The notes beneath the pieces were generated by a model. The model had not been told where the DNA came from. It saw only the letters and a list, made by a program, of their open reading frames with translations, and searched no databases. From Eubacterium sp. UBA3279 (GTDB lineage: Bacteria > Bacillota > Clostridia > Lachnospirales > Lachnospiraceae), in assembly GCA_002361775.1 (NCBI GenBank), contig DETV01000106.1, positions 15,830 through 79,829 of the forward strand: 64,000 bases of DNA. Reading direction: 5' to 3'. Below are positions 1 through 7,959 of the stretch, piece by piece. A program made the position numbers and the translations under genes. Position 1 is the first letter of the stretch, and every line of letters starts with the position of its first letter.

Positions 1-491
1 CTAAAAAAGAAAAAGTGGGATCTTCTGGCAGCGTACATTATAAAAAAGCAGAAAAAAAACAGGGATTATGGAAAAAAATATCCGGAAAAATTAAAAAGCT
101 GAGATTAACATCTCGCAATATCTGTGCTAATATAAAAGAATGGCGGAACTTTTTTGCTCTGGAAACAACAAAAGCAGCGTTTCGCTTTTTGCTGGGGAAG
201 GGAAAAGGACTTCTTCATCATATTCTTCCCAGAAAGATGACAGGAAAGCTGTTGTTTGGATTTGAAGATCCTGCGATGACAGGACAGGTGTTGGGAGTAG
301 CGGCAGTATTTTATCCTTTTTATCAGGATAAATTTTTACTGACCCCGGTTTTTGACCGGAAGATTCTTGAAGGTGAAATACAATTATCCGGAAGAATCTA
401 TGGCGTATATTTACTCTGGACAGCATGGCAAGTATATAAGAATCAGGATGTAAGAAAAGTTTATCAAAAATTTCAGGATAAGGAGACATGA
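1..491 (+). CDS. DUF2953 family protein, 5' truncated by the window edge
   Basis: The reading frame is open from base 3 with no stop, so the gene begins upstream of the window; a GTG at 15 is only an internal valine. The visible part is Lys/Arg-rich at first and then has hydrophobic stretches around GQVLGVAAVFYPFY, a pattern I associate with DUF2953 (YtfI-like) proteins, which are membrane-associated and of unknown function. It sits directly before a gerW gene, with stop and next start region almost touching (TGA at 489-491, likely gerW ATG at 494). That ytfI-ytfJ pairing is known from spore-forming Firmicutes and supports the call. The assignment rests on the C-terminal part and on context. 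Confidence 0.7.
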   Translation, partial: KKEKVGSSGSVHYKKAEKKQGLWKKISGKIKKLRLTSRNICANIKEWRNFFALETTKAAFRFLLGKGKGLLHHILPRKMTGKLLFGFEDPAMTGQVLGVAAVFYPFYQDKFLLTPVFDRKILEGEIQLSGRIYGVYLLWTAWQVYKNQDVRKVYQKFQDKET

Positions 492-493
492 TT

Positions 494-886
494 ATGGCAG
501 AGAATAATTTTCAGAACACAGTAGAAGCTTTGTTTAAAGGAATGGATAGTTTTATTACCACAAAAACTGTGGTAGGTGATGCGATTACTGTAGGTGACAC
601 CATCATACTGCCCCTTGTGGACGTATCTTTTGGAGTAGGAGCAGGCGCTTTTTCAGAAAATGGGAAAAATAACGGCGGCGGCGGTATGGGAGGAAAAATT
701 ACACCTTCTGCAGTATTGGTAATTAACAAAAATGGAACTAAACTGGTAAATGTGAGAAATCAGGATGCGGTTACTAAGATTTTGGATATGATACCAGATC
801 TGGCTGACCGGTTTGCAGGAAAGAAAGAAAAAGAAGAGTGTTCAACAGAAGAACTTGAGCATATACTGAATCAAGAAGAAAAATAG
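494..886 (+). CDS. gerW: GerW/YtfJ family sporulation protein
   Basis: A protein of about 130 residues of the GerW (YtfJ, PF09579) family, which in Bacillus is a spore protein needed for germination by some routes. Family signatures are visible: an N-terminal segment with TVVGDAITVGDTIILPLVDV, the glycine-rich run GKNNGGGGMGGKITPSA and an acidic variable C-terminus. Two ATGs compete. The one at 488 leaves only 2 nt after GGAG (482-485) and overlaps the previous stop; the one at 494 has 8 nt and is chosen. It is translated with the DUF2953 gene upstream and implies a spore-forming lineage. Confidence 0.88.
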   Translation: MAENNFQNTVEALFKGMDSFITTKTVVGDAITVGDTIILPLVDVSFGVGAGAFSENGKNNGGGGMGGKITPSAVLVINKNGTKLVNVRNQDAVTKILDMIPDLADRFAGKKEKEECSTEELEHILNQEEK

Positions 887-898
887 GAGTGACCTGTT

Positions 899-1036
899 AC
901 GAGGGTTCTCGGTTTTATTTTATTCTGGATTGGTGTGGGGATGCTGATACAGTTGCTGCTTCCCGATAATTTTTGCACTGTTATGATTGCGGCGGTCTGT
1001 CTGATTGTTGGATATAATTTATTTTGCTGTTCTTAA
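899..1036 (+). CDS. Small hydrophobic membrane protein with apparent ACG start
   Basis: A 45-codon frame encodes a very hydrophobic peptide with two predicted membrane segments (around VLGFILFWIGVGMLIQLLLP and VMIAAVCLIVGYNLF). An in-frame stop (TGA at 890-892) lies just upstream. The only codon at the right distance from AGGAG (885-889) is ACG at 899, about 9 nt downstream; no ATG, GTG or TTG is in that place. Either ACG is used as a weak start or a single T-to-C change destroyed the start. A strong terminator follows directly, so this is the last gene of the gerW operon. Function unknown. Confidence 0.55.
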   Translation, partial: TRVLGFILFWIGVGMLIQLLLPDNFCTVMIAAVCLIVGYNLFCCS

Positions 1037-1037
1037 G

Positions 1038-1072
1038 TGTTCCGGTGGGAGAAGCGCCGGAACATTTTTTTT
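1038..1072 (+). terminator. Rho-independent terminator of the gerW operon
   Basis: Perfect 8 bp inverted repeat TGTTCCGG / CCGGAACA with a 12-nt loop, followed by eight T residues. It begins two bases after the stop of the small membrane protein gene. Confidence 0.9.
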
Positions 1073-1155
1073 GCAGAGTGAAGCTTATATCTTTCATTTA
1101 CGAAAAAAGGGTTTTATGATACAATTGTACCAATATTATGAGGAAGGAGAAAAAG

Positions 1156-1512
1156 ATGTTATTGTTTATCGAATATCCCCAATGCAGTACCTGTCAGAAA
1201 GCAAAAAAATGGCTGACAGCAAATAATATTTCATTTACAGATCGTCATATTGTGGAGGAGAATCCGTCTCTGGAAGAATTGCGGGAGTGGACACAAAGGA
1301 GCGGTCTGCCGTTGAAAAAGTTTTTTAACACCAGCGGAATGAAATACAGAGAATTACAGTTGAAGGATAAGCTTCCCTCCATGTCGGAAGAAGAACAGTT
1401 GGAACTTTTGGCTTCTGATGGAATGATCGTAAAGAGACCATTGTTGATCGGAGATGATTTTGTTGTACCTGGATTCAAAGAAAAAGAATGGGTGGAAAAA
1501 CTGGGCCTTTGA
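1156..1512 (+). CDS. ArsC/Spx-family thioredoxin-fold protein
   Basis: A 118-residue ArsC/Spx/YffB family protein. The N-terminus has the family's beta strand followed by a CxxC motif (YPQCSTCQKAKKWL), with Cys at about residues 10 and 13, and the C-terminus carries the conserved KRPLLIGDD segment with the Arg-Pro pair. Such proteins are thiol reductases or, in the Spx branch, RNA-polymerase-binding regulators; sequence alone does not decide between these. The ATG at 1138 would place the ribosome site (AAGGAG) inside the gene, so ATG 1156 is chosen. A DUF2284 gene follows after 17 nt, suggesting co-transcription. Confidence 0.85.
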   Translation: MLLFIEYPQCSTCQKAKKWLTANNISFTDRHIVEENPSLEELREWTQRSGLPLKKFFNTSGMKYRELQLKDKLPSMSEEEQLELLASDGMIVKRPLLIGDDFVVPGFKEKEWVEKLGL

Positions 1513-1529
1513 TGGAAAGGGAGATAAAA

Positions 1530-2066
1530 ATGACAGAAAAAGAAATCATAGAGATTGCAATGAAAGCAGGATTTGACCATGCTGTTTTCATGGATGTGGA
1601 AGATCTGAAGTTTGATGGCAGTCTCAGAAAATACTGTGAAGAGAATCTTTGTGGTAATTATGGAAAGAATCATGCCTGCCCTCCGGATTGCGGTACTCCC
1701 CGGGAGATGGAAGAGAAAGTAAGGAAATATTCCAGAGGACTGGTAATGCAGACAATTCAGACAGTTGATAATGTGATGGATAACGGGGAAATCAGGAAAG
1801 TAAGAAAAAGACATAATGATATGTCAAGGGATTTTCTGAAAGCTATGAAAGAATCCGGTCAGGAAGGTTTACCTGTTATGGCAGGTCCCTGTACTGTATG
1901 CACAGTTTGTACCAGAGAAGAAGGAAAACCTTGCCGTTTTCCTGAGGAACAATCATCCTGTTTATCTGCTTACTGTATCCAGGCAGATAAGATGGCATCC
2001 AGTTGTGGATTCACTTACTGGTGTGGTGAAAATAAAGTGGCGTTTTTCAGTTTGTATTGTATTTGA
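1530..2066 (+). CDS. DUF2284 cysteine-rich metal-binding protein
   Basis: About 178 residues with many paired cysteines: NYGKNHACPPDCGTP near residue 50, CTVCTVCTREEGKPCRFPEE near 120, then CLSAYCIQAD. This layout is typical of DUF2284 (PF10050), predicted to bind metal or an iron-sulfur cluster; the biochemical role is unknown. ATG 1530 follows AAGGGAG at a good distance, whereas the upstream in-frame ATG at 1488 lies inside the preceding gene. The last residues (FSLYCI) are unremarkable and the length is normal for the family. Confidence 0.8.
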   Translation: MTEKEIIEIAMKAGFDHAVFMDVEDLKFDGSLRKYCEENLCGNYGKNHACPPDCGTPREMEEKVRKYSRGLVMQTIQTVDNVMDNGEIRKVRKRHNDMSRDFLKAMKESGQEGLPVMAGPCTVCTVCTREEGKPCRFPEEQSSCLSAYCIQADKMASSCGFTYWCGENKVAFFSLYCI

Positions 2067-2091
2067 TGCTGAATTATACAGGAGGATGAAA

Positions 2092-2430
2092 ATGATAGAA
2101 TCTATAGAAGCAACTCTGGAATGGGTATTGGAAAATATCGCCAGTATTGCCATATTATTATTTGAATTTATTGGAGTGGGAATCATTATCTGGAGTGGTT
2201 TGAAGGGTATCAGCAAATGGCTGCGTCATGCCGGAGATACAAGGATTTATCTTGCAAAAGGACTTGCCATGGGACTGGAATTTAAGATGGGAAGTGAGAT
2301 CCTTCGTACTGTAATAGTCCGGGAATGGAAAGAAATTGGTATCGTAGCGGGAATCATTGCACTGCGAGCTGCTTTAACCTTTTTGATTCACTGGGAGATC
2401 AAGGAAGAAGAAAAGGCCAAGGAAATATAG
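2092..2430 (+). CDS. DUF1622 family membrane protein
   Basis: A 112-residue protein with two clear transmembrane segments (ASIAILLFEFIGVGIIIWSG near residues 16-36 and IGIVAGIIALRAALTFLIHW near 84-104) separated by a cytosolic loop containing RIYLAKGLAMGLEFKMGSEI, the conserved core of DUF1622 (PF07784). Function unknown. GGAGG at 2081-2085 fixes the start at ATG 2092; a second ATG at 2086 is too close. It ends in a long bidirectional terminator shared with pckA. Confidence 0.82.
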   Translation: MIESIEATLEWVLENIASIAILLFEFIGVGIIIWSGLKGISKWLRHAGDTRIYLAKGLAMGLEFKMGSEILRTVIVREWKEIGIVAGIIALRAALTFLIHWEIKEEEKAKEI

Positions 2431-2445
2431 TTTTAATGTTGTAGT

Positions 2446-2509
2446 AAATAAGAAACTCCCATAGAACATCAGGTATCAAAACGCTGAATTCTATGGGAGT
2501 TTCTTATTT
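2446..2509. terminator. Bidirectional terminator between DUF1622 gene and pckA
   Basis: A perfect 21 bp inverted repeat: left arm 2446-2466, right arm 2489-2509, core CTCCCATAGAA / TTCTATGGGAG. A-rich and T-rich ends let it serve both convergent genes. Its left arm resembles that of the terminator at 37127-37180. Confidence 0.9.
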
Positions 2510-2545
2510 AAGATTTAAGGACTATATATCCCTGTTCTTTTATAA

Positions 2546-4150
2546 TTATAACTGAGGACCAGCAGAAACCAGAGCTTTTCCAGCTTCATTTCCTTCGTAT
2601 TTAGCGAAGTTCTTGATGAATCTCTGTGCAAGATCTTTTGCTTTCTCATCCCATTCGGAAGCGTCAGCGTAAGTATTGCGAGGATCAAGAATGTTTGTGT
2701 CAACGCCAACCAGTTCTGTCGGAACTTCGAAGTTGAAGTAAGGAATAGTTTTTGTAGGAGCGTTGTTGATGTCACCGTTCAGGATAGCATCAATGATTCC
2801 ACGTGTATCTTTGATGGAGATACGTTTTCCTGTTCCATTCCATCCTGTGTTAACCAGGTATGCTTTTGCTCCGTTAGCCTGCATTTTCTTAACCAGCTCT
2901 TCAGCATATTTTGTAGGATGCAGCTCCAGGAATGCCTGACCAAAGCAAGCGGAGAATGTAGGAGTAGGCTCTGTGATACCACGCTCTGTACCTGCAAGTT
3001 TTGCAGTAAATCCAGACAGGAAGTAGTACTCTGTCTGTTCTGGTGTGAGAACGGATACTGGAGGCAGAACTCCAAATGCATCAGCAGACAGGAAGATAAC
3101 ATTCTTTGCAGCAGGTGCAGCAGATACTGGACGAACAATTTTTTCAATATGATCAATCGGGTAAGAAACACGAGTGTTTTCTGTTACGCTCTTATCATCA
3201 AAGTCGATTTTGCCTTCTGCATCCAGAGTAACGTTCTCAAGAAGAGCGTTGCGTTTGATTGCATTGTAGATGTCTGGCTCAGAATCTTTGTCCAGGTTGA
3301 TAACTTTTGCGTAGCATCCACCTTCAAAGTTGAATACTCCGTTGTCATCCCAACCGTGCTCGTCATCACCGATCAGAAGACGTTTTGGATCTGTGGACAG
3401 AGTAGTTTTACCTGTTCCGGACAGACCGAAGAAGATTGCTGTGTTTTCACCGTTTAAGTCAGTGTTAGCGGAGCAGTGCATGGATGCGATGCCTTTCAGT
3501 GGCAGGTAGTAGTTCATCATGGAGAACATACCTTTTTTCATCTCTCCGCCGTACCATGTGTTAAGAATAACCTGCTCACGGCTTGTGATGTTGAAGATTG
3601 CGGCTGTTTCAGAGTTCAGACCCAGCTCTTTGTAGTTTTCTACTTTTGCTTTGGATGCGTTGTAAACAACGAAATCCGGTTCGAAGTTTTCCAGTTCTTC
3701 AGCAGTTGGCTGGATGAACATATTTTTAACGAAATGAGCCTGCCAAGCTACTTCTACGATGAAACGGATAGCCATACGGGTATCAGCGTTAGCGCCGCAG
3801 AATGCATCAACAACGAAAAGTCTCTTGTTGGACAGCTCTTTCAGAGCGATTTCCTTACATGTATCCCATGCTTCCTGGGATGCAGGTTTGTTATCATTCT
3901 TATATTCGTCAGATGTCCACCATACAGTGTCTTTGGAGTTCTCATCCATAACAATGAATTTATCTTTAGGAGAACGTCCGGTATAAACACCAGTCATTAC
4001 ATTAACAGCACCCAGCTCACTTACCTGTCCTTTTTCAAAACCTTCCAGTTCAGGTTTGGTTTCTTCTTCAAACAGCATTTCATAAGAAGGGTTGTACACA
4101 ACTTCTGTAGTTCCGGTAATACCGTACTTTGTCAAATCGATTTTTGCCAT
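2546..4150 (-). CDS. pckA: Phosphoenolpyruvate carboxykinase (ATP)
   Basis: 534 residues, the usual length of ATP-dependent PEP carboxykinase, which interconverts oxaloacetate + ATP and PEP + CO2 + ADP in the cytosol. Visible motifs are the kinase P-loop GLSGTGKTTLST, the metal/PEP-binding segment DDEHGWDD, the early GRSPKDKF substrate motif and the C-terminal NTGWNGTGKRI. In a fermenting anaerobe it can run in either direction, fixing CO2 into C4 acids or supplying PEP. The start follows AGAGG by 10 nt. It is monocistronic, with its own promoter upstream and a bidirectional terminator downstream. Confidence 0.97.
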   Translation of the reverse strand: MAKIDLTKYGITGTTEVVYNPSYEMLFEEETKPELEGFEKGQVSELGAVNVMTGVYTGRSPKDKFIVMDENSKDTVWWTSDEYKNDNKPASQEAWDTCKEIALKELSNKRLFVVDAFCGANADTRMAIRFIVEVAWQAHFVKNMFIQPTAEELENFEPDFVVYNASKAKVENYKELGLNSETAAIFNITSREQVILNTWYGGEMKKGMFSMMNYYLPLKGIASMHCSANTDLNGENTAIFFGLSGTGKTTLSTDPKRLLIGDDEHGWDDNGVFNFEGGCYAKVINLDKDSEPDIYNAIKRNALLENVTLDAEGKIDFDDKSVTENTRVSYPIDHIEKIVRPVSAAPAAKNVIFLSADAFGVLPPVSVLTPEQTEYYFLSGFTAKLAGTERGITEPTPTFSACFGQAFLELHPTKYAEELVKKMQANGAKAYLVNTGWNGTGKRISIKDTRGIIDAILNGDINNAPTKTIPYFNFEVPTELVGVDTNILDPRNTYADASEWDEKAKDLAQRFIKNFAKYEGNEAGKALVSAGPQL

Positions 4151-4263
4151 CTTACATTAACCTCTTTTCTTCCATTATAGTTATACATAAGGCAAATATT
4201 GTGAACGTCTGAGACGGAACTTAATATTTGCTGAAGGTCTTTATTGTACGACCTACATATCAT

Positions 4264-4291
4264 ATTATACATAAAAATGCAATAAAAGCAA
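4264..4291 (-). promoter_or_regulatory. Probable pckA promoter
   Basis: Reading the minus strand: -35 TTGCTT (4286-4291), 16 bp spacer, -10 TATAAT (4264-4269). This leaves an untranslated leader of about 100 nt before pckA; no recognised riboswitch is seen in it. Confidence 0.55.
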
Positions 4292-4329
4292 TAAAAAATC
4301 TTTAAAATTTCTATGATAAAATAATGGTG

Positions 4330-4358
4330 TTGATTTCTTGGAATAGTACAATTACAAT
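4330..4358 (+). promoter_or_regulatory. Probable promoter of the sugar-acid (Entner-Doudoroff) operon
   Basis: -35 TTGATT (4330-4335), 17 bp spacer, -10 TACAAT (4353-4358), about 85 nt before the dehydratase start. It lies in the divergent gap with pckA. Confidence 0.5.
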
Positions 4359-4446
4359 GAAGATAGAGTAAAAAGCTGTGAGAGAAATTTTGGCAAAAAA
4401 AGAAGGACTCTGTGAAAAAAAGAATATGATACGAGGGAGGTAACGT

Positions 4447-6192
4447 ATGAAATTGCAAAGTCAGGAAATGAGAAAGTCAGCGCCGGAATTGGATCCATTA
4501 CGGATTGGTACAGGGTGGAAAAAAGAAGATCTGGACAAAGTACAGATCATGGTGGAAAGCACTTATGGAGACAGCCATCCGGGAAGTGGACACCTGAATA
4601 TTCTTGTGGAAGAAGTAAGAAAAGGTGTAGAAGAGGAAGGCGGGTTTGGAGCCAGATATTATTGCACAGATATCTGTGACGGAGAAAGCCAGGGAACAGA
4701 CGGAATTAATTACAGTCTGGTCAGCAGAGAAATGATTGCAAATATGATAGAAATTCATGCAAATGCCACGCCTTTTGACGGTGGAGTTTATCTGTCCAGT
4801 TGTGATAAAGGATTACCGGGAAATCTTATGGGACTTGCCCGGGTAAATATTCCTTCCGTTGTGGTGCCGGGGGGAACTATGAATGCAGGTCCGGATATGC
4901 TGACTCTGGAACAGTTGGGGATGTACAGTGCAAAATACGAAAGGGGAGAAATTGATGAAGAAAAGCTGGAATGGGCAAAATGTAATGCCTGTCCAAGCTG
5001 TGGCGCCTGTTCCTTTATCGGAACGGCTTCTACCATGCAGATTATGGCGGAAGCATTGGGCCTTGCTCTTCCGGGAAGCGCTTTGATGCCGGCTACCAGT
5101 CCGGATCTTCTGGAATTTGCGAAAGAAGCAGGAAGACAGGCGGTAAGACTGGCAAAAATGGAACATATGCGTCCCTCAGATATTGTGACTATGGAAAGCT
5201 TTGAAAATGCAATACTGGTACACGCTGCAATTTCGGGAAGTACCAACTGTCTGCTTCATATCCCTGCGATTGCTCATGAATTTGGTCTGGAAATAACGGG
5301 AGATACTTTTGACAGGATTCACAGAAATGCCAGATATCTTCTGGATGTGCGTCCGGCGGGGCGGTGGCCGGCTGAATGCTTCTATTATGCCGGCGGTGTT
5401 CCGGCAATCATGGAAGAAATTAAGGAACATCTCCATCTGGATGTGACGACAGTTACCGGAAAGACCCTGGGAGAAAATCTGGAAGAATTGCAAAAGAACG
5501 GATTTTATGAAAAATGTGATAAATGGCTGCAGGAATTCAATCAGCGGTATCAGGTGAATCTGAAAAAGGAAGATATTATCCGTCCCTATGAGAAAGCTCT
5601 GGGAACAGACGGAAGCATTGCTATTCTCAGAGGAAATCTGGCGCCGGAAGGAGCAGTGATCAAACATACAGCCTGTCCCAGAGAAATGTTTCACTCTGTG
5701 CTGCGGGCAAGACCTTTTGACAGCGAGGAAGAATGTCTGGATGCTATCTTAAAACATAAGGTTCATAAGGGGGAAGCGGTATTTATTCGCTACGAAGGGC
5801 CGAAAGGAAGCGGTATGCCGGAAATGTTTTATACTTCAGAGGCGATCAGCAGCGATAAGGAATTGGGAAAAAGTATTGCGCTTATTACGGATGGACGTTT
5901 TTCAGGAGCGTCAACAGGTCCGGTGATCGGGCATTGCAGTCCGGAAGCGGTGGATGGAGGTCCAATTGCGCTTGTGGAAGAAGGAGATCTGATTGAAATT
6001 GATGTGATGGAGAGAAAACTGAATATTATAGGAATCGCTGGGGAGGAAAAGACGCAGGAGGAAATCGATACTGTTTTAAAAGAAAGAAGAAATCGCTGGA
6101 AACCAGGTACGCCGAAATATAAAAACGGGGTATTGAGACTGTTTAGCGAACACGCAGCCAGTCCGATGAAAGGGGCTTATCTGGAATATTAA
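4447..6192 (+). CDS. IlvD/Edd-family sugar-acid dehydratase (gluconate dehydratase-like)
   Basis: A 581-residue member of the IlvD/Edd iron-sulfur dehydratases. Cluster cysteines are visible in YYCTDICDGE, SSCDKGLPGN (also the metal Lys) and CPSCGACSFIGTASTM, and the catalytic serine lies in the conserved TDGRFSGAST near residue 480. These enzymes remove water from 2,3-dihydroxy acids. The two downstream genes process 2-keto-3-deoxygluconate, so the substrate is more likely a hexonate such as gluconate than the branched-chain intermediate of valine synthesis. D-gluconate versus another hexonate cannot be told from sequence. The start follows GAGGGAGG. First gene of the operon. Confidence 0.85.
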   Translation: MKLQSQEMRKSAPELDPLRIGTGWKKEDLDKVQIMVESTYGDSHPGSGHLNILVEEVRKGVEEEGGFGARYYCTDICDGESQGTDGINYSLVSREMIANMIEIHANATPFDGGVYLSSCDKGLPGNLMGLARVNIPSVVVPGGTMNAGPDMLTLEQLGMYSAKYERGEIDEEKLEWAKCNACPSCGACSFIGTASTMQIMAEALGLALPGSALMPATSPDLLEFAKEAGRQAVRLAKMEHMRPSDIVTMESFENAILVHAAISGSTNCLLHIPAIAHEFGLEITGDTFDRIHRNARYLLDVRPAGRWPAECFYYAGGVPAIMEEIKEHLHLDVTTVTGKTLGENLEELQKNGFYEKCDKWLQEFNQRYQVNLKKEDIIRPYEKALGTDGSIAILRGNLAPEGAVIKHTACPREMFHSVLRARPFDSEEECLDAILKHKVHKGEAVFIRYEGPKGSGMPEMFYTSEAISSDKELGKSIALITDGRFSGASTGPVIGHCSPEAVDGGPIALVEEGDLIEIDVMERKLNIIGIAGEEKTQEEIDTVLKERRNRWKPGTPKYKNGVLRLFSEHAASPMKGAYLEY

Positions 6193-6210
6193 AGCGGAGA
6201 GGTTATACAT

Positions 6211-7275
6211 ATGGAAAATAAATGGAATCACAGATTTATTACGTTGGGAGAATTGTTGCTTCGTCTGAGTACACCGAATTATGGAAAAATAAGAGCGGTA
6301 TCTTCTCTGGAGATGAATTACGGGGGCAGTGAGGCGAATATTGCTCTTTGTCTGGCAAACCTTGGAATTGACAGCTCATATTTTACAGTGGTTCCCGATA
6401 ACAGTCTGGGAAGGAGTGCAGTATCCGGATTAAAGGGAAGGGATGTGGATTGTTCTCATGTGATTTACAGCACGCCGGAACAAACTCCTTCTCATCGGCT
6501 GGGAATTTATTATTTGGAAGCAGGATACGGAATCCGGCCCAGTCAGGTGATTTATGACAGAAAACACAGTGCTTTTTCTGAGTACGATTTTACAGGGACA
6601 GATATCCTGGGGTTGATGGAAGGCTATACCTGGCTTCATCTGGGAGGAATAACTCCTGCTCTGGGTGAAAATGCCAGAGAATTGACCATGGCGTGTCTGA
6701 AAGCTGCAAAAAAGAAAAATATGGTGGTGAGTTTTGACGGGAATTTCAGAAGTTCCCTGTGGAGCTGGGAGGAGGCAAGAGATTTCTGTACCCGGTGTCT
6801 CCCTTATGTGGACGTATTGTTTGGCATAGAACCGTACCATCTCTGGAAAGAGCCGGGCAATCCGGAATCGGGAGATGTAAAAGATAATCTTTTACCATGG
6901 CCGGACAGGGAACAGCAGGATAAAGTGTTTCGTGAATTTGTAAAACAATATCCAAATATCCGGTGTATTGCCCGCCACGTGCGCCAGGCAGAAAGCAGCA
7001 GTAGAAATAGTCTCGCCGCATTTTTATGGCTGGATGGAAAAACCTGGGAAAGTAATACGGTAACATTCGATATACTGGACCGGGTAGGCGGAGGAGATGC
7101 TTTCGTGGCGGGAACGATTTATGCGTTAATGAAAAAATATTCTCCAAAAGAAATTATTGATTTTGGCGTAGCCTGCAGCGCTTTGAAGCATACCATCCAC
7201 GGAGATGGAGCAATTATTGAAAATGTACAACAGGTACGTCAGGTGATGCGGCAGGATATGGATATTAAACGGTGA
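6211..7275 (+). CDS. 2-keto-3-deoxygluconate kinase (PfkB family)
   Basis: A 354-residue PfkB/ribokinase-family sugar kinase with the N-terminal GGSEANIALCLANLG glycine motif and the C-terminal VGGGDAFVAGTIYAL anion-hole and catalytic-Asp motif. It begins 18 nt after the dehydratase and ends 12 nt before a KDPG aldolase, so KDG is the most economical substrate: KDG + ATP gives KDPG. The start has the site GGAGAGG 7-8 nt upstream. A related kinase such as fructokinase cannot be excluded from motifs alone; the assignment depends on context. Confidence 0.85.
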   Translation: MENKWNHRFITLGELLLRLSTPNYGKIRAVSSLEMNYGGSEANIALCLANLGIDSSYFTVVPDNSLGRSAVSGLKGRDVDCSHVIYSTPEQTPSHRLGIYYLEAGYGIRPSQVIYDRKHSAFSEYDFTGTDILGLMEGYTWLHLGGITPALGENARELTMACLKAAKKKNMVVSFDGNFRSSLWSWEEARDFCTRCLPYVDVLFGIEPYHLWKEPGNPESGDVKDNLLPWPDREQQDKVFREFVKQYPNIRCIARHVRQAESSSRNSLAAFLWLDGKTWESNTVTFDILDRVGGGDAFVAGTIYALMKKYSPKEIIDFGVACSALKHTIHGDGAIIENVQQVRQVMRQDMDIKR

Positions 7276-7287
7276 GAGAGGTAGAAA

Positions 7288-7926
7288 ATGAAAACGACAG
7301 AACAGAAATTTTATGAAATGGGTGTTGTTCCGGTGGTAGTGCTGGAGCAGTCTGAAGACGCTGTTTTGCTGGCGAAAGCCCTGATAGATGGAGGACTTCC
7401 CTGCGCTGAAGTAACATTTCGTACTGCTGCTGCTGCGGAATCTATCCGTCTTATGGTGGAGGAATATCCGGATATGCTGGTGGGAGCGGGAACAGTTCTT
7501 ACGACAGAGCAAGTGGATCAGGCCATGGAAGCAGGAGCAAAATTTATTGTCAGTCCGGGTTTTGATCCGGAGATTGTTGATTATTGCCTGAAAAAAGATA
7601 TTCCTGTGTTTCCCGGATGCATCACACCTTCCGAGGCGGCGCAGGCAGTGAAAAGGGGATTAAAGGTTGTCAAATTTTTCCCGGCGGAACAGGCTGGAGG
7701 GCTGGAGATGATAAAAGCTATGGCGGCTCCTTATCCTATGTTGAAGTTTATGCCCACAGGAGGAATTAATCCTCAGAATATGGAAAAATATTTAAGTTGT
7801 GATAAAATACTTTGTTGTGGCGGAAGCTGGATGGTAAAAGGCGATCTGATTAAAAAAAGAGATTTTGACAGGATTCGTCTGCTTTCAGCGGAGGCAAGAA
7901 AAAAAGCGGATGCCCTAAGAGCATAA
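7288..7926 (+). CDS. eda: 2-dehydro-3-deoxyphosphogluconate (KDPG/KHG) aldolase
   Basis: A 212-residue class I aldolase that splits KDPG into pyruvate and glyceraldehyde-3-phosphate. The Schiff-base lysine is in VKFFPAEQAGG and the catalytic glutamate in CAEVTFRT; GAGTVLT and MPTGGINPQN are further family motifs. Length is standard for the KDPG/KHG aldolase family. It completes a three-step route from a hexonate to pyruvate. Spacing of 12 nt to the kinase supports co-transcription. The DUF4317 gene 33 nt further may be co-transcribed but has no obvious metabolic link. Confidence 0.93.
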   Translation: MKTTEQKFYEMGVVPVVVLEQSEDAVLLAKALIDGGLPCAEVTFRTAAAAESIRLMVEEYPDMLVGAGTVLTTEQVDQAMEAGAKFIVSPGFDPEIVDYCLKKDIPVFPGCITPSEAAQAVKRGLKVVKFFPAEQAGGLEMIKAMAAPYPMLKFMPTGGINPQNMEKYLSCDKILCCGGSWMVKGDLIKKRDFDRIRLLSAEARKKADALRA

Positions 7927-7959
7927 AACTGTAAAAAATAGATCAGGAGACACAAATAT

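Noticed and set aside
1005..1226. A 73-codon frame across the terminator after the small membrane protein
   Set aside because: It runs through a perfect hairpin with eight T and into the ArsC-like gene in another frame.
3476..4180. A 234-codon plus-strand frame opposite pckA
   Set aside because: Antisense to well-supported PEP carboxykinase; Cys/Phe-rich, no ribosome site, typical mirror frame.
4151..4446. A riboswitch in the pckA or dehydratase leader
   Set aside because: The roughly 100 nt pckA leader and the dehydratase leader show no conserved riboswitch blocks that I recognise.
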